Source of the DNA: Candidatus Saccharimonadota bacterium
GTDB lineage: Bacteria; Patescibacteriota; Saccharimonadia; Saccharimonadales; Saccharimonadaceae
Length of the DNA: 64,000 nucleotides
Reading direction: 5' to 3'
NCBI GenBank assembly: GCA_028286285.1
Contig: JAQBRV010000002.1
Location: forward strand, 52,814-116,813
Below the pieces are notes generated by a model. That model did not search any database, was not told where the DNA came from, and worked only from the letters and a program-made list of their open reading frames with translations. Position numbers and translations under genes: made by a program. Below are positions 17,773-26,259 of the stretch, piece after piece. How positions within the stretch are numbered: the stretch's first letter is position 1; every line of letters begins with the position of its first letter.

Positions 17773-18838
17773 CGATTTTATCGCTTTAACCAATCAAACG
17801 CTTGAGTATGCCTACCCAAGCGTAGAGGTTGAGGGCGAGGTGGCCAGCTTCAAGATTAACCAAGATAAATACGTCTTTTTTGATCTCAAAGACGGTGGTG
17901 GCAGCATCGGTTGTTTTATGACGGTCTGGCAGCTACGTCAGCCAATCGAAGATGGCATGAAAATTATTGTGACGGCCACACCGAAGCTCACCCAGTGGGG
18001 TAAGTTTAGTCTGACGGTTCGAGCGCTCAGACCAAGTGGGGAGGGGAGTTTGAAGAAGAGCTTTGAACTTCTCAAAGCCAAGCTGGATAAAGAGGGTCTG
18101 TTTTCGGCGGAGCGTAAACGTGCACTGCCTGCTCTCCCGCAGCATATTGCGGTAATCAGTAGTACGCAAGCTGCCGGATACGCAGATTTTATAAAGATTA
18201 TCAACGATAGGTGGGGCGGCTTGAAAGTTGATGTAGCGCATGTCCAGGTGCAGGGAACTGATGCGCCCGATCAGATCATTAGGGCGCTCAAATATTTTAA
18301 TGAACAAGAAACCTTGCCAGAGGTCATTGTGGTCATTCGCGGTGGCGGTAGCGCCGATGACTTGTCGGCTTTTAATGATGAGCTGCTGGTTCGCGAGATT
18401 GCCACGAGCCGCGTTCCCACACTAGTAGGAGTCGGTCATGAGACCGACGAGAGTTTGGCTGATCTAGCGGCAGACGTACGGGCTGCGACACCGAGTAATG
18501 CGGCCCAGATCATCGTACCAGATCGTCAGGAAATTATTCGTTCGATGCGCTATCGAGTGCAGTCAGTCTTGCCGCGCACGACACAGGCAATTGAATCAAA
18601 ACGGGTCGAGCTCGGTGAAACGCTGCAGCGAGCATTGGACGCAGTGGAGCGCCAGGTGCTTCGAGCTGACGAGCAGGTTGTCCGGCTACGCCAGGTACTG
18701 ACACAGCTCGATCCGCACGTTATTTTAAAACGAGGCTATGGATTGATTCGCGGTGAACAAAAAGTTGGTTCACATATCGAAATTGAGACGTATCGCGCTA
18801 TAATAAGAGCAAAGGTTGAGGGCTATGACAAAAAATAA
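17738..18838 (+). CDS. xseA: Exodeoxyribonuclease VII large subunit
   Basis: XseA degrades single-stranded DNA in complex with XseB. The 366-residue protein is short for the family (400-450). It has the N-terminal OB-fold (FTVSDFIALTNQTLEYAYPSVEVEGEVASF), the catalytic segment with VVIRGGGSADDLSAFNDE near residue 205, VGVGHETDESLADLAADVRA and the C-terminal coiled coil that binds XseB, which is shortened here. Start ATG 17738 keeps the typical N-terminus, although it overlaps the preceding membrane-protein gene by 35 nt. xseB overlaps its 3' end by 14 nt. Confidence 0.95.
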   Translation: MENTRNPLFTVSDFIALTNQTLEYAYPSVEVEGEVASFKINQDKYVFFDLKDGGGSIGCFMTVWQLRQPIEDGMKIIVTATPKLTQWGKFSLTVRALRPSGEGSLKKSFELLKAKLDKEGLFSAERKRALPALPQHIAVISSTQAAGYADFIKIINDRWGGLKVDVAHVQVQGTDAPDQIIRALKYFNEQETLPEVIVVIRGGGSADDLSAFNDELLVREIATSRVPTLVGVGHETDESLADLAADVRAATPSNAAQIIVPDRQEIIRSMRYRVQSVLPRTTQAIESKRVELGETLQRALDAVERQVLRADEQVVRLRQVLTQLDPHVILKRGYGLIRGEQKVGSHIEIETYRAIIRAKVEGYDKK

Positions 18839-19031
18839 TGACAGCACTATTCAGGAGAAGATTACGACACTCGATGCGCTTGTCGCGTGGTTTGATAGCG
18901 ATGATTTTACGCTTGAGATCGCACTGGATAAGTTTAAAGAGGCCGAGACATTGGCTGAAGAGATTGAACGTAACCTCTCGTCACTAAAAAATGATATAGA
19001 GGTCGTCAAGCAGAAGTTCGATCAAGTATGA
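18825..19031 (+). CDS. xseB: Exodeoxyribonuclease VII small subunit
   Basis: A 68-residue helical hairpin with the family pattern (IQEKITTLDALVAWFDSDDFTLEIALDKFKEAETLAEEIE). It caps the XseA coiled coil. ATG 18825 is chosen; an in-frame TTG at 18816 is possible. A TATAAT sits inside the end of xseA at about 18799-18804, but the gene is probably mainly cotranscribed with xseA. The next gene overlaps its stop by 4 nt. Confidence 0.9.
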   Translation: MTKNNDSTIQEKITTLDALVAWFDSDDFTLEIALDKFKEAETLAEEIERNLSSLKNDIEVVKQKFDQV

Positions 19032-19546
19032 TCATCATTACTGTCGTCGCCATCATCGTACTTATATTTGGTCTAGTGGTATTTCGGGGAGCGCCGTACT
19101 TACCCAGCCATGCTAGCGAAGTAGAGGCAGCGTTTACGAATCTTTATCCGCTTACGCCTGGTGATATGCTGATTGATGTGGGCTCTGGTGATGGAATTAT
19201 TTTACGTTTAGCCGCCAAGCACGGCGCCCGAGCGACCGGATATGAAATTAACCCGATTTTAGTTGGTGTTTCCTGGCTGCTATCAAGAGGTAATCGCTTG
19301 ATCCGTACCGAACTGGCTGATTTTTGGCGCAAAGAATTGCCACCTGAGGTAACCATTGTTTATGCTTTCTCAATTTCTCGTGACACCAGTTCGCTTATGA
19401 AAAAGCTACAACAAGAATCAGATCGACTCGCGAAACCACTTACACTCATGACATATGGCGCCTCGCTTGAGCACAAGAAAGCGGTTAAAAAACGACGCGG
19501 ACACCACCTTTATCTTTTCACCCCTTTACAGGAAGAAAAAGCGTAA
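19028..19546 (+). CDS. Membrane-anchored class I SAM methyltransferase-like protein
   Basis: The 172-residue protein begins with one hydrophobic helix (residues 2-20, IIITVVAIIVLIFGLVVF) and continues with a class I methyltransferase fold. Motif I is LIDVGSGDGIILRLAAKHGA and the acidic end of strand 2 is ATGYEINPILV. The layout resembles the FAM173/ATPSCKMT-type small methyltransferases, some of which modify lysines of membrane proteins. The substrate is unknown here. The start overlaps xseB (ATGA), so it belongs to that operon. Confidence 0.8.
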   Translation: MIIITVVAIIVLIFGLVVFRGAPYLPSHASEVEAAFTNLYPLTPGDMLIDVGSGDGIILRLAAKHGARATGYEINPILVGVSWLLSRGNRLIRTELADFWRKELPPEVTIVYAFSISRDTSSLMKKLQQESDRLAKPLTLMTYGASLEHKKAVKKRRGHHLYLFTPLQEEKA

Positions 19547-19547
19547 G

Positions 19548-19553
19548 TATAAT
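19548..19553 (+). promoter_or_regulatory. -10 TATAAT before the 219-aa lipoprotein-like gene
   Basis: A perfect TATAAT overlaps the end of the methyltransferase gene and ends 8 nt before ATG 19562. Confidence 0.55.
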
Positions 19554-19561
19554 AAAGCGAT

Positions 19562-20221
19562 ATGAAGACAATCTATCGACACTATGAACGCGGTGCGGTA
19601 ACCGCCTCGCTTATAATAGCGATTATCCTCGGCGTATTTACCATCGGATTTGCCGCGACAACAATTTGGGCATACCTCAGTTATACTGAACAAAAAACGG
19701 ACGTCGATGGCAAAACTGCCCTCGCCCAAGCCGAAGCGAAAAAGACGCAAGCCGATGAAGACGAAAAGAAGTTCGCCGAGCGCGAGAAAGAACCAAACCG
19801 TGAGTTTGTCGGGCCAGATGATTACGGTCGGCTGACATTCAATTATCCGAAGACGTGGAGTGCCTACATTGCTAAAGATGCAGCGGCTGGCGGCACTTTC
19901 GAAGCCTATTTCAATCCTGTGACGGTGCCAACGGTTAGTGCTACACAGCAATTTTCGCTGCGCGTTACCATCAGCGAACAAGAGTACGACAAGGTACTTA
20001 CAACCTACGATGGTCTCATAAAAAAAGGCGATCTCAAATCGAGCCCAACTAGTGTTAATGGTCAAAACGGTACTCGTTTGGACGGTAGTTTCTCAAAGGA
20101 CATCCGCGGCGCGGCAGTATTCTACAAGATTCGTGACAAAACGTTGCAGGTGCAAACAGACGCTGATGTTTTTAAGCCAGACTTCGAGAATCTAATCAAA
20201 ACGATTAAGTTTAACACCTAG
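19562..20221 (+). CDS. N-terminally anchored extracytoplasmic protein, PsbP-like
   Basis: A 219-residue protein with a positively charged N-terminus and a hydrophobic helix at about 13-38. A Lys/Glu/Ala-rich helical linker follows (QAEAKKTQADEDEKKFAEREKE), then a C-terminal beta-rich domain with the pattern LTFNYPKTWSAYIAKDA...FNPVTVPT and a final DFENLIKTIKF. This last pattern resembles the PsbP/MOG1-like fold found in many surface proteins. Function is unknown. It has its own start-proximal -10 box. Confidence 0.7.
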   Translation: MKTIYRHYERGAVTASLIIAIILGVFTIGFAATTIWAYLSYTEQKTDVDGKTALAQAEAKKTQADEDEKKFAEREKEPNREFVGPDDYGRLTFNYPKTWSAYIAKDAAAGGTFEAYFNPVTVPTVSATQQFSLRVTISEQEYDKVLTTYDGLIKKGDLKSSPTSVNGQNGTRLDGSFSKDIRGAAVFYKIRDKTLQVQTDADVFKPDFENLIKTIKFNT

Positions 20222-20248
20222 CTCCTGGGGTGCTACACTGGATGTAGC

Positions 20249-20977
20249 ATGAAGGGGAGTTACGAGAAAGAGCAGGGAGCGATTGACTATAAAAGTCTTT
20301 CATCTCTTACGATTGCCGCGCACGAGCTAAAATCCCCCCTGTCATTACTACGTCAACTCGCGCTGTCGCTTGAAGCCGATGATCTATCTGAGCACGAACG
20401 GCGAGCCATCGCCAGTCATATGAAATTGGTCAGTGAAAGAGCGCTGCGTTTGACGACGAACTTAACTAAGGCGCAGCGGCTTGAGGATGGATTATTCACT
20501 CTTGAGCCCATCAATCCTCAGCAGCTCTGCGAAGAGGTGGTGTATGAGCTGTCGCCACTGTATCGTGCCTGTGGGCGAGAGCTCATTGTGACACCGCGCC
20601 AACGTTCGCTATTGGCAATCGCAAATCGTGATTTGCTGCGGCGGATTCTGCTCAATTTTGCTGACAATGCACTTTACTACGCCGACGACGCCTCACCGGT
20701 TGAACTGTCGGTCTCGTCACGTCACCACGGCGAGACAATTCGCCTGGGTATACGCGATTACGGCCCCGCACTTTCTATTGACACATGGCGCTCGCTACGC
20801 GGCAGGGCGCTTCGCCCTGAACCGCTCCATGCCCGTCCAGGTGGCAGTGGTCTGGGTCTGGCGATTGCGCGCCAGTTCGCTGAGGCAATGAATGGTAGTG
20901 TCGGGGCGACACGTCACCGAGACGGCGCCACCTTTCATGTTGATATCCACGCCTCACGGCAAATGAGCTTGCTATGA
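20249..20977 (+). CDS. Small cytoplasmic histidine kinase
   Basis: The 242-residue protein contains only the dimerisation/phosphotransfer and ATPase domains. The H-box is AAHELKSPLSLLRQLALSLE with the phospho-acceptor H25. The N-box is LLNFADNALYYA, and the G-boxes are IRDYGPAL and GGSGLGLAIARQFAEAMNGSVG. There is no sensor or membrane segment, so the signal must come from a partner or from a cytoplasmic ligand. TGC-TACACT (20231-20239) ends 9 nt before the ATG. The receiver gene overlaps its stop (ATGA), and the two form a two-component pair. Confidence 0.9.
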   Translation: MKGSYEKEQGAIDYKSLSSLTIAAHELKSPLSLLRQLALSLEADDLSEHERRAIASHMKLVSERALRLTTNLTKAQRLEDGLFTLEPINPQQLCEEVVYELSPLYRACGRELIVTPRQRSLLAIANRDLLRRILLNFADNALYYADDASPVELSVSSRHHGETIRLGIRDYGPALSIDTWRSLRGRALRPEPLHARPGGSGLGLAIARQFAEAMNGSVGATRHRDGATFHVDIHASRQMSLL

Positions 20978-21336
20978 ACGTCGTGCTCGTCGAAGACGAC
21001 ATATTACTTAGCCAGCACTTCGAACGCAGCCTGACTCGAGCAGGACATATGGTAGTAACAAGTCCGCACGCCCTCGGTGCGATAAAGTTGATCGACGAAA
21101 CAAAACCAGGCGCTATCGTGCTCGATATGCTTTTGACTGGCTCGACGGCGCTACCATTGCTACACGAACTGCAATCACACGATGATTTAGCGCGCATTCC
21201 GGTAATCATGGTAACGAGCCTTGCAGACGATATGTCACTTGCTACTTTGAAGCCATACGGCGTGACCCATTTGCTCGATAAAACTACTATGCACCCCGAT
21301 GACCTTGTCGCGGCCGTGCGGAGTGCCTCGCTATGA
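20974..21336 (+). CDS. Receiver-only response regulator
   Basis: A 120-residue CheY-like receiver with E7-D8-D9, the phospho-acceptor D51 in AIVLDMLLTG and the Lys in LLDKTTMHPDDL. It has no output domain. It overlaps both the kinase upstream and recO downstream by 4 nt, so kinase, receiver and recO are translationally coupled. How phosphorylation is turned into a response is not visible. Confidence 0.9.
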   Translation: MNVVLVEDDILLSQHFERSLTRAGHMVVTSPHALGAIKLIDETKPGAIVLDMLLTGSTALPLLHELQSHDDLARIPVIMVTSLADDMSLATLKPYGVTHLLDKTTMHPDDLVAAVRSASL

Positions 21337-22007
21337 AAAGCCTTCGAACCCGTGCCATCGTGCTTCGACGTACGAATTACGGTGAAGCCGACCGGATTCT
21401 CCAACTGATCACACCGGAAGGGCGGCAGTCAGTCATGGCGCGGGGTGTCCGCAAAGAAAAATCCCGTCTAGCGGGGGGCATTGAACTGTTTGCGGTTAGC
21501 GATATCGTGATCGGGCAAGGTAAGGGTGAGTTGGGCATTCTGACATCGGCACGGCTGGTGCAGTTTTATCGGCACATCATGGAAGATTATGATCGAATGC
21601 AATTTGCCTACGAAACGCTCAAGCGCGTGGCAGCCGCGAGCGAAATGGTTGATGAACCGGAGTGGTACGAGGTTGCACAAGAAGTATTGATGGCGCTCGA
21701 TGCGGTTACGATAGAACTCGACCTGACGCGTACCTGGTTTTTTATGCGACACGCTGCGCTGCTCGGCCACGAGCTCAGTCTGACACGCGACGTCGACGGT
21801 AACCGATTGTCGCCAGATGAGACATACACGTATGATGTATCCGATCAGGGTCTGCGACTATCACCAAAGGGCGAAATAGCCGCCGATCACATCAAATTAC
21901 TTCGTCTCATCGCGGCAAAACCACTCAAAGCTCTGGCGCAAATTGGTGGTATCCACGATATTATTCACGACTGCGAGCTCGTCGCTCGGCAACATGCGGC
22001 CATCTAG
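21333..22007 (+). CDS. recO: DNA repair protein RecO
   Basis: RecO helps load RecA on SSB-coated single strands in the RecFOR pathway. The 224-residue protein starts with the OB-fold signature (TRAIVLRRTNYGEADRILQLITPEGRQSVMARGVRK) and continues with the helical domain. The four-Cys zinc site present in some RecO proteins is missing. The ATG overlaps the stop of the receiver gene. Coupling of recO to a two-component pair is unusual. Confidence 0.9.
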   Translation: MKSLRTRAIVLRRTNYGEADRILQLITPEGRQSVMARGVRKEKSRLAGGIELFAVSDIVIGQGKGELGILTSARLVQFYRHIMEDYDRMQFAYETLKRVAAASEMVDEPEWYEVAQEVLMALDAVTIELDLTRTWFFMRHAALLGHELSLTRDVDGNRLSPDETYTYDVSDQGLRLSPKGEIAADHIKLLRLIAAKPLKALAQIGGIHDIIHDCELVARQHAAI

Positions 22008-22038
22008 GATAGTTTTATAACTCCCGGATAACCAGGTC

Positions 22039-22653
22039 CTATCGCTTTATCAGCCAGCGACTTGTTGCATCGAGCCAGCCATGCGGCATATCTTGGCGAT
22101 GAGCCTGAGCGTATGTTTCGACGATATGGTCAGCAAACTGATTAAAATACGGTGCATCTTTTGTTTTGGCGTACGGACATCCATTCCGATTCGACTCGAA
22201 TCTTTTAGGAATACCCATAGAGCTTTCATTAAGTTCTAGTCCACTTTCCGTCATATGTAAGTAATCGCCCCGAGATCTGTATTTATAGGCTACCGTACTC
22301 ACGCCGTAAGAGCTAATACTTGTACTCAGATCCAATAAAGTTGCGCGGGTCGTGTCAGTCGTGAACAGTTTTTGGGTTGTGTCTGAGCCGTGGGTGACTA
22401 ACGACGGCTGCATTAAGTCGTAGAGAGTATCATAGGCAGCAAATATAATACGCTTTGAATCGCTGTCTCCTTCAAGCTGAAGCTTTACTCCGCTTAGGTG
22501 AGCGGCGGTGCGTCCTATCTTGCGCTTTTCTCTCGATTCATAGAGTACGTGATCAATATCGATACTCATAGCGGCATCGGTAAATTCTTTACTAGCTGTC
22601 ATCATATCTTTTAAGCTAGCCGGATAACCAAATACTCTCTTCGATATTGTCAT
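22039..22653 (-). CDS. Hypothetical protein, 204 aa
   Basis: No family recognised. The protein is soluble, with a mix of helices and strands and one cysteine (GCPYAKT). The C-terminal stretch FADHIVETYAQAHRQDMPHGW is helical. A TGT-TAAAGT element on the complement (22662-22667) ends 8 nt before the ATG, which supports this start and a leaderless message. It is convergent with recO and divergent from glycyl-tRNA synthetase. Confidence 0.7.
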   Translation of the reverse strand: MTISKRVFGYPASLKDMMTASKEFTDAAMSIDIDHVLYESREKRKIGRTAAHLSGVKLQLEGDSDSKRIIFAAYDTLYDLMQPSLVTHGSDTTQKLFTTDTTRATLLDLSTSISSYGVSTVAYKYRSRGDYLHMTESGLELNESSMGIPKRFESNRNGCPYAKTKDAPYFNQFADHIVETYAQAHRQDMPHGWLDATSRWLIKR

Positions 22654-22679
22654 GAAAGGCTACTTTAACATATTTAGCA

Positions 22680-22703
22680 TATAATAACAATGTTTGCTAT
22701 ACT
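22680..22703 (+). promoter_or_regulatory. Two overlapping start-proximal -10 boxes before glyS
   Basis: TATAAT (22680-22685) lies 4 nt before an ATG at 22690. TGC-TATACT (-10 at 22698-22703) lies 4 and 7 nt before ATGs at 22708 and 22711. The second fits the 6-9 nt rule and implies the start at 22711. Confidence 0.5.
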
Positions 22704-22710
22704 GACAATG

Positions 22711-24054
22711 ATGGAAAGAGAAGTAAAACTTGAAAATATCGTGAGCCTGGCGAAGCGCCGCGGGTTTATGTATCAGGGTAGCGAAGTCTACGGCGGTCTC
22801 AGTGGTACATGGGACTACGGCCCTCTAGGTGTGACATTGAAACGAAACATTATGAATCTCTGGTGGAATTATTTTGTGGATGCTCGCGACGACATGTACG
22901 GCGTCGATGCGGCGATCCTCATGAATCAAAAAGTCTGGCAGGCCAGTGGGCATGTGGATACTTTCACCGACCCACTGGTGGAAGATTTGAAAACCAATCA
23001 ACGTTACCGGGCTGATCATCTAGTAAAAGATGCCGGTTTTGAGGCCGAGGGACTGACGAATGAAGAGCTCAACGAGCTGATTATTGAAAAAGAAATCAAA
23101 AGTCCTGTCGGCAATGAACTCTCACCGGTGCGAACCTTTAATATGATGTTCCAGACGACTGTCGGGCCAGTAGCTGACGAGAAGTCAATCAGTTATTTGC
23201 GACCCGAGACAGCCCAAGGTGTGTTTACGAATTATAAAAATGTCGTCGACAATTTTTATCCTGATCTTCCATTTGGAATCGCTCAGCAGGGCAAAGCATT
23301 TCGTAACGAGATTAGCCCACGTGATTTCGTGTTCCGCAGCCGTGAATTTGAAATGATGGAAATTGAGTATTTTGTCCATCCTGATAAATGGGAAGAATCG
23401 TTTGAGGCACTATTAAAAGACGTTCATGAATTCCTGGACATGCTGGGTCTCCCGCAAGACATGGTGCACGAGCTGGAAGTGCCAGAAAATGATCGCGCCC
23501 ACTACAGTAAACGGACGGTTGATATTGAGTTTGATTTCCCAATTGGGCGTGAAGAACTGCTCGGGTTAGCCTACCGGACCGATTTCGACCTAAAGAATAT
23601 CCAAGTCAATTCTGGCAAAAATATGGAGTATACCATTAAGGGAACGAACGAAAAGTTCATCCCGCACGTGATTGAGCCAAGCTTTGGTGTGGAACGCGCC
23701 TTGATGGCAGTGCTCTCTAGCGCTTACACCGAAGACGAAGTGAATGGCGAAAAGCGCATCTTCTTGAAATTCCCAGAACATCTAGCACCGGTGAAATACG
23801 CGGTATCGCCGCTTCTTAAGAACAAACCAGAACTGGTCGCTAAAGCCCGCGAAGTCTACGACATCCTCAAGAAGAAGCACGGCAACGTCATGTGGGATGA
23901 CAATGGTAACATCGGTAAACGCTATCGCCGTCAGGATGAAATCGGCACACCATACTGCGTGGTGATCGATTTTGAAACATTAGAAGATAACGCGGTCACT
24001 ATTCGTGAGCGTGATACGACCGAACAAAAGCGTGTCGCAATCCAAGAGCTGTAG
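22711..24054 (+). CDS. glyS: Glycyl-tRNA synthetase, alpha2 (eukaryote/archaea-like) type
   Basis: Class II synthetase that charges tRNA-Gly. The protein is about 447 residues, with LVSLAKRRGFMYQGSEVYGGLSGTWDYGPLG at the N-terminus split over motif 1. Motif 2 lies around SYLRPETAQGVF and FRNEISPRDFVFRSREFEMME, and motif 3 is PSFGVERALMA near residue 325. The C-terminal anticodon-binding domain ends RERDTTEQKRVAI. It is the homodimeric type, not the alpha2beta2 GlyQ/GlyS type. In-frame ATGs at 22690, 22708 and 22711 are all possible; 22711 is chosen by the position of the TATACT box. Confidence 0.95.
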   Translation: MEREVKLENIVSLAKRRGFMYQGSEVYGGLSGTWDYGPLGVTLKRNIMNLWWNYFVDARDDMYGVDAAILMNQKVWQASGHVDTFTDPLVEDLKTNQRYRADHLVKDAGFEAEGLTNEELNELIIEKEIKSPVGNELSPVRTFNMMFQTTVGPVADEKSISYLRPETAQGVFTNYKNVVDNFYPDLPFGIAQQGKAFRNEISPRDFVFRSREFEMMEIEYFVHPDKWEESFEALLKDVHEFLDMLGLPQDMVHELEVPENDRAHYSKRTVDIEFDFPIGREELLGLAYRTDFDLKNIQVNSGKNMEYTIKGTNEKFIPHVIEPSFGVERALMAVLSSAYTEDEVNGEKRIFLKFPEHLAPVKYAVSPLLKNKPELVAKAREVYDILKKKHGNVMWDDNGNIGKRYRRQDEIGTPYCVVIDFETLEDNAVTIRERDTTEQKRVAIQEL

Positions 24055-24110
24055 ATAGGTCAGGCGTATTAACGTCCTGAAGAGTATAATTAAGACAGAG
24101 GAGATGTGAT

Positions 24111-24626
24111 ATGGGATTTTGGCGATCGATAGGCAAGATTATAGCCGGGAAACCGATGGATGAAGGAGTGTCAGTAAGTGACAAGCTCTACGCTTCTGGG
24201 TCTGAGGGCGTGAAAAGCGATGAGGAATCGCCGTCCAAAGTAACGTTCATTGACTCAAACGGCAATAAGATCGTCCCGGAGGTCTCATTTAAGCACTTTA
24301 AGTCACATATCGACGGATCACAGGTTAAAACCTGGGCGTGGGCAGTTAATGATTCGCCATTTGAGCTAGAGCTAGTTAAAACCGAGCTGCTTGGTCACCA
24401 CCAAGACATTCACCGTCGGTTGCGACCACAAGAGAGCCATGAAGTGATGGTCTACGCTGGCCCAACTATTACCAATGATCACGATCATCATGCCCATTTG
24501 TATTACAAGATTTACGAAAATAGCGACAATTTTCTGGCAGAATATGCTGTTGAATTCAACCGTGAATCGAACGGCACCTTTACATTGGAACAGTTTCATC
24601 GTACGTACCAGCCCCGTGATGTATAG
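24111..24626 (+). CDS. Hypothetical protein, 171 aa
   Basis: No family recognised. The N-terminus is short and basic. The body looks beta-rich, with a histidine cluster in TNDHDHHAHLYYKIY near residue 130 that could bind metal. GAGGAG about 9 nt before the ATG is a good ribosome binding site and a TATAAT lies at about 24085-24090, so this gene has a leader. A DUF427-like gene follows 18 nt after the stop. Confidence 0.7.
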   Translation: MGFWRSIGKIIAGKPMDEGVSVSDKLYASGSEGVKSDEESPSKVTFIDSNGNKIVPEVSFKHFKSHIDGSQVKTWAWAVNDSPFELELVKTELLGHHQDIHRRLRPQESHEVMVYAGPTITNDHDHHAHLYYKIYENSDNFLAEYAVEFNRESNGTFTLEQFHRTYQPRDV

Positions 24627-24644
24627 CGTACACGAAAGAGAAGT

Positions 24645-24953
24645 ATGAAGGCGATTTGGAACAAGGAAACAGTTGCGGAAGCGACACCCGAAGAATTAAT
24701 TCGGATAGAAGGTAATTGGTACTTTCCAGCTGAAAGTATTAAAAAAGATTTCTTCAAAGATAGTGACCGTCGCACGACATGTTTTTGGATAGGCGAAGCC
24801 AGCTACTATGATGTGACAGTCGACGGCCAGACGAGTGAATTTGGTGCGTGGTACTACCCACAACCAATAGTTGGTTCTATCGAAAAGGTAGGGAAGGATT
24901 TCACGAATTATGTGGCGTTTTGGAATGGCATAGAAGTCGTGGAAAGTCATTGA
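24645..24953 (+). CDS. DUF427 family protein
   Basis: The 102-residue protein fits the DUF427 pattern: an N-terminal ...WNKETVAEA, IEGNWYFPAESIKKDFF, then CFWIGEASYYDVTVDG, GAWYYPQP and YVAFWNGIEV. These small beta-barrel proteins are widespread and have no agreed function. It starts with ATG after AAGAGAAG. A GC-rich hairpin (24965-24986) follows. Confidence 0.85.
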   Translation: MKAIWNKETVAEATPEELIRIEGNWYFPAESIKKDFFKDSDRRTTCFWIGEASYYDVTVDGQTSEFGAWYYPQPIVGSIEKVGKDFTNYVAFWNGIEVVESH

Positions 24954-24964
24954 ACAAAAGGAAA

Positions 24965-24986
24965 TCCCGCCGTTTGCGCGGCGGGA
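24965..24986. terminator. Hairpin between convergent genes
   Basis: TCCCGCCG pairs with CGGCGGGA around a 6-nt loop. It lies between the convergent DUF427 gene and the 237-aa gene. The U tract is weak. Confidence 0.6.
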
Positions 24987-25003
24987 AGGACTCCTTTCAT
25001 AGA

Positions 25004-25717
25004 TTACAGCACGAAACGGTACAATCCCCTTAGCGGCTTACCGCCACCAAGAAGTGCGCCAAACTCTCCAGCTCGTTTCTGGTTGCCTACAGAGGCACAC
25101 AGATACATGGCACGGAGCGTCAGTCGCTGACGTTCATAGCTGAGGGGAAGGTAATCGATTAGCCAGTCAAGATTGTCGAGTTCATAGTTACTCTTGTAAC
25201 CTTGTAACCTGGCGGCAAGCTCGCGGAGTATCTCCAGTGACCCTACGGGGTCACTTTCGATGTTTGTGCGGGCTAGAAAACCACGTGTAACGATCTGCTC
25301 GATCTCAACGCGAGGCGTGACCTCGACGATGCGATCAAGTAGCCGGAGAGCCGCCGTGATCCGCCTGCGGGCAGTGACGACATTATTCTGCCTGAGCTCG
25401 AAGTTACCAAAATCACGCAGTAGGATGGCTCGAGCTATCGGGTCATCCGACTTGATCTGGGCAAGTGCCGCCTCAAACAGGTGCTGGGCACCATGTATGT
25501 CGCCGAGCTCTGCGACATTGAGCGCATATTGGTGAAGAACAATGCCGCGTGGGTAACGGTGGATCGGGTTGGGATCTTGGGTATACTCGCTTGCTCGACT
25601 GAGCAATATAATGGCAGACCTAAAATCTCCCGATGCCAGACGCCTTTTAGCGGTTTTCAGGGTTTCACGAAACTTGTTCGATGATCCCACCTTCTCTCGT
25701 ATTGTTAAGGAGTCCAA
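25004..25717 (-). CDS. Hypothetical TPR-like helical-repeat protein, 237 aa
   Basis: No named family. The protein is built from repeated helix pairs with TPR-like spacing (RRLASGDFRSAIILLSRASEYTQ, YALNVAELGDIHGAQHLFEAALAQ). Such repeats mediate protein contacts. The longest frame opens with TTG at 25717. A perfect TATAAT on the complement (25724-25729) ends exactly 6 nt before this TTG, the spacing seen at other leaderless starts here, so the TTG is supported. An internal GTG is the alternative. It is divergent from RNase HI. Confidence 0.7.
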   Translation of the reverse strand: MDSLTIREKVGSSNKFRETLKTAKRRLASGDFRSAIILLSRASEYTQDPNPIHRYPRGIVLHQYALNVAELGDIHGAQHLFEAALAQIKSDDPIARAILLRDFGNFELRQNNVVTARRRITAALRLLDRIVEVTPRVEIEQIVTRGFLARTNIESDPVGSLEILRELAARLQGYKSNYELDNLDWLIDYLPLSYERQRLTLRAMYLCASVGNQKRAGEFGALLGGGKPLRGLYRFVL

Positions 25718-25764
25718 GTATCTATTATACTAATAATACTTATGTATATTCAAGGGGACAGAGC

Positions 25765-25773
25765 TGCTACAAT
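25765..25773 (+). promoter_or_regulatory. Extended -10 (TGC-TACAAT) for rnhA
   Basis: TGC-TACAAT ends 7 nt before ATG 25781. The AGGAGG at 25774-25779 is only 1 nt from the ATG, too close to act as a normal SD, so leaderless initiation is more likely. Confidence 0.6.
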
Positions 25774-25780
25774 AGGAGGA

Positions 25781-26200
25781 ATGATAGTTTATTATACCGA
25801 TGGCAGTGCCAGTCCCAATCCTGGCCCGGGCGGCTTCGCCGTCATAAAAAATGGCGTTCCACATATACTAGGTAGTGAAGACGGCGACACCACCAATATC
25901 CGCATGGAGGGCATGGCAATCGTAGCAGCACTACAGGATGCGGCGGGTGAGCACGCCGAAATCTATACCGACAGCGAGTTTTGGATCAATGTGATTACCA
26001 AATGGGCACCCGGCTGGGAAGCCAAGGGCTGGAAGAAAAAGGGTGGCGAGATCAAGAACCTCGAGATTGTGAAAGAGGCATATAAACTGCACCAGGATTC
26101 AAACGCCGTATTGGTGTGGGTCCGTGGTCACGAGGGCGACGAGGGCAATGAGCTAGCCGATGTCTGGGCAAATAAAGCCCGCGAAGGTGTGCGACTTTAA
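25781..26200 (+). CDS. rnhA: Ribonuclease HI
   Basis: Removes the RNA strand of RNA-DNA hybrids. From ATG 25781 the protein has 139 residues. The four catalytic acids are present: D in YYTDGSASPNPGPGG, E in RMEGMAIVAAL, D in IYTDSEFWI and D in NELADVWANKA. The active-site His is in VRGHEGDEGN. An upstream in-frame start at 25742 would run through the -10 box and is rejected. Confidence 0.93.
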   Translation: MIVYYTDGSASPNPGPGGFAVIKNGVPHILGSEDGDTTNIRMEGMAIVAALQDAAGEHAEIYTDSEFWINVITKWAPGWEAKGWKKKGGEIKNLEIVKEAYKLHQDSNAVLVWVRGHEGDEGNELADVWANKAREGVRL

Positions 26201-26259
26201 CAGTAGTGCGTAAATACTATTGACGCCATGGTTGGTCGGTGTATAATCAATCACATTCC

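Noticed and set aside
20775..21404. 209-residue antisense frame across the kinase/receiver genes
   Set aside because: Spans two convincing genes with intact motifs and has no promoter or ribosome binding site.
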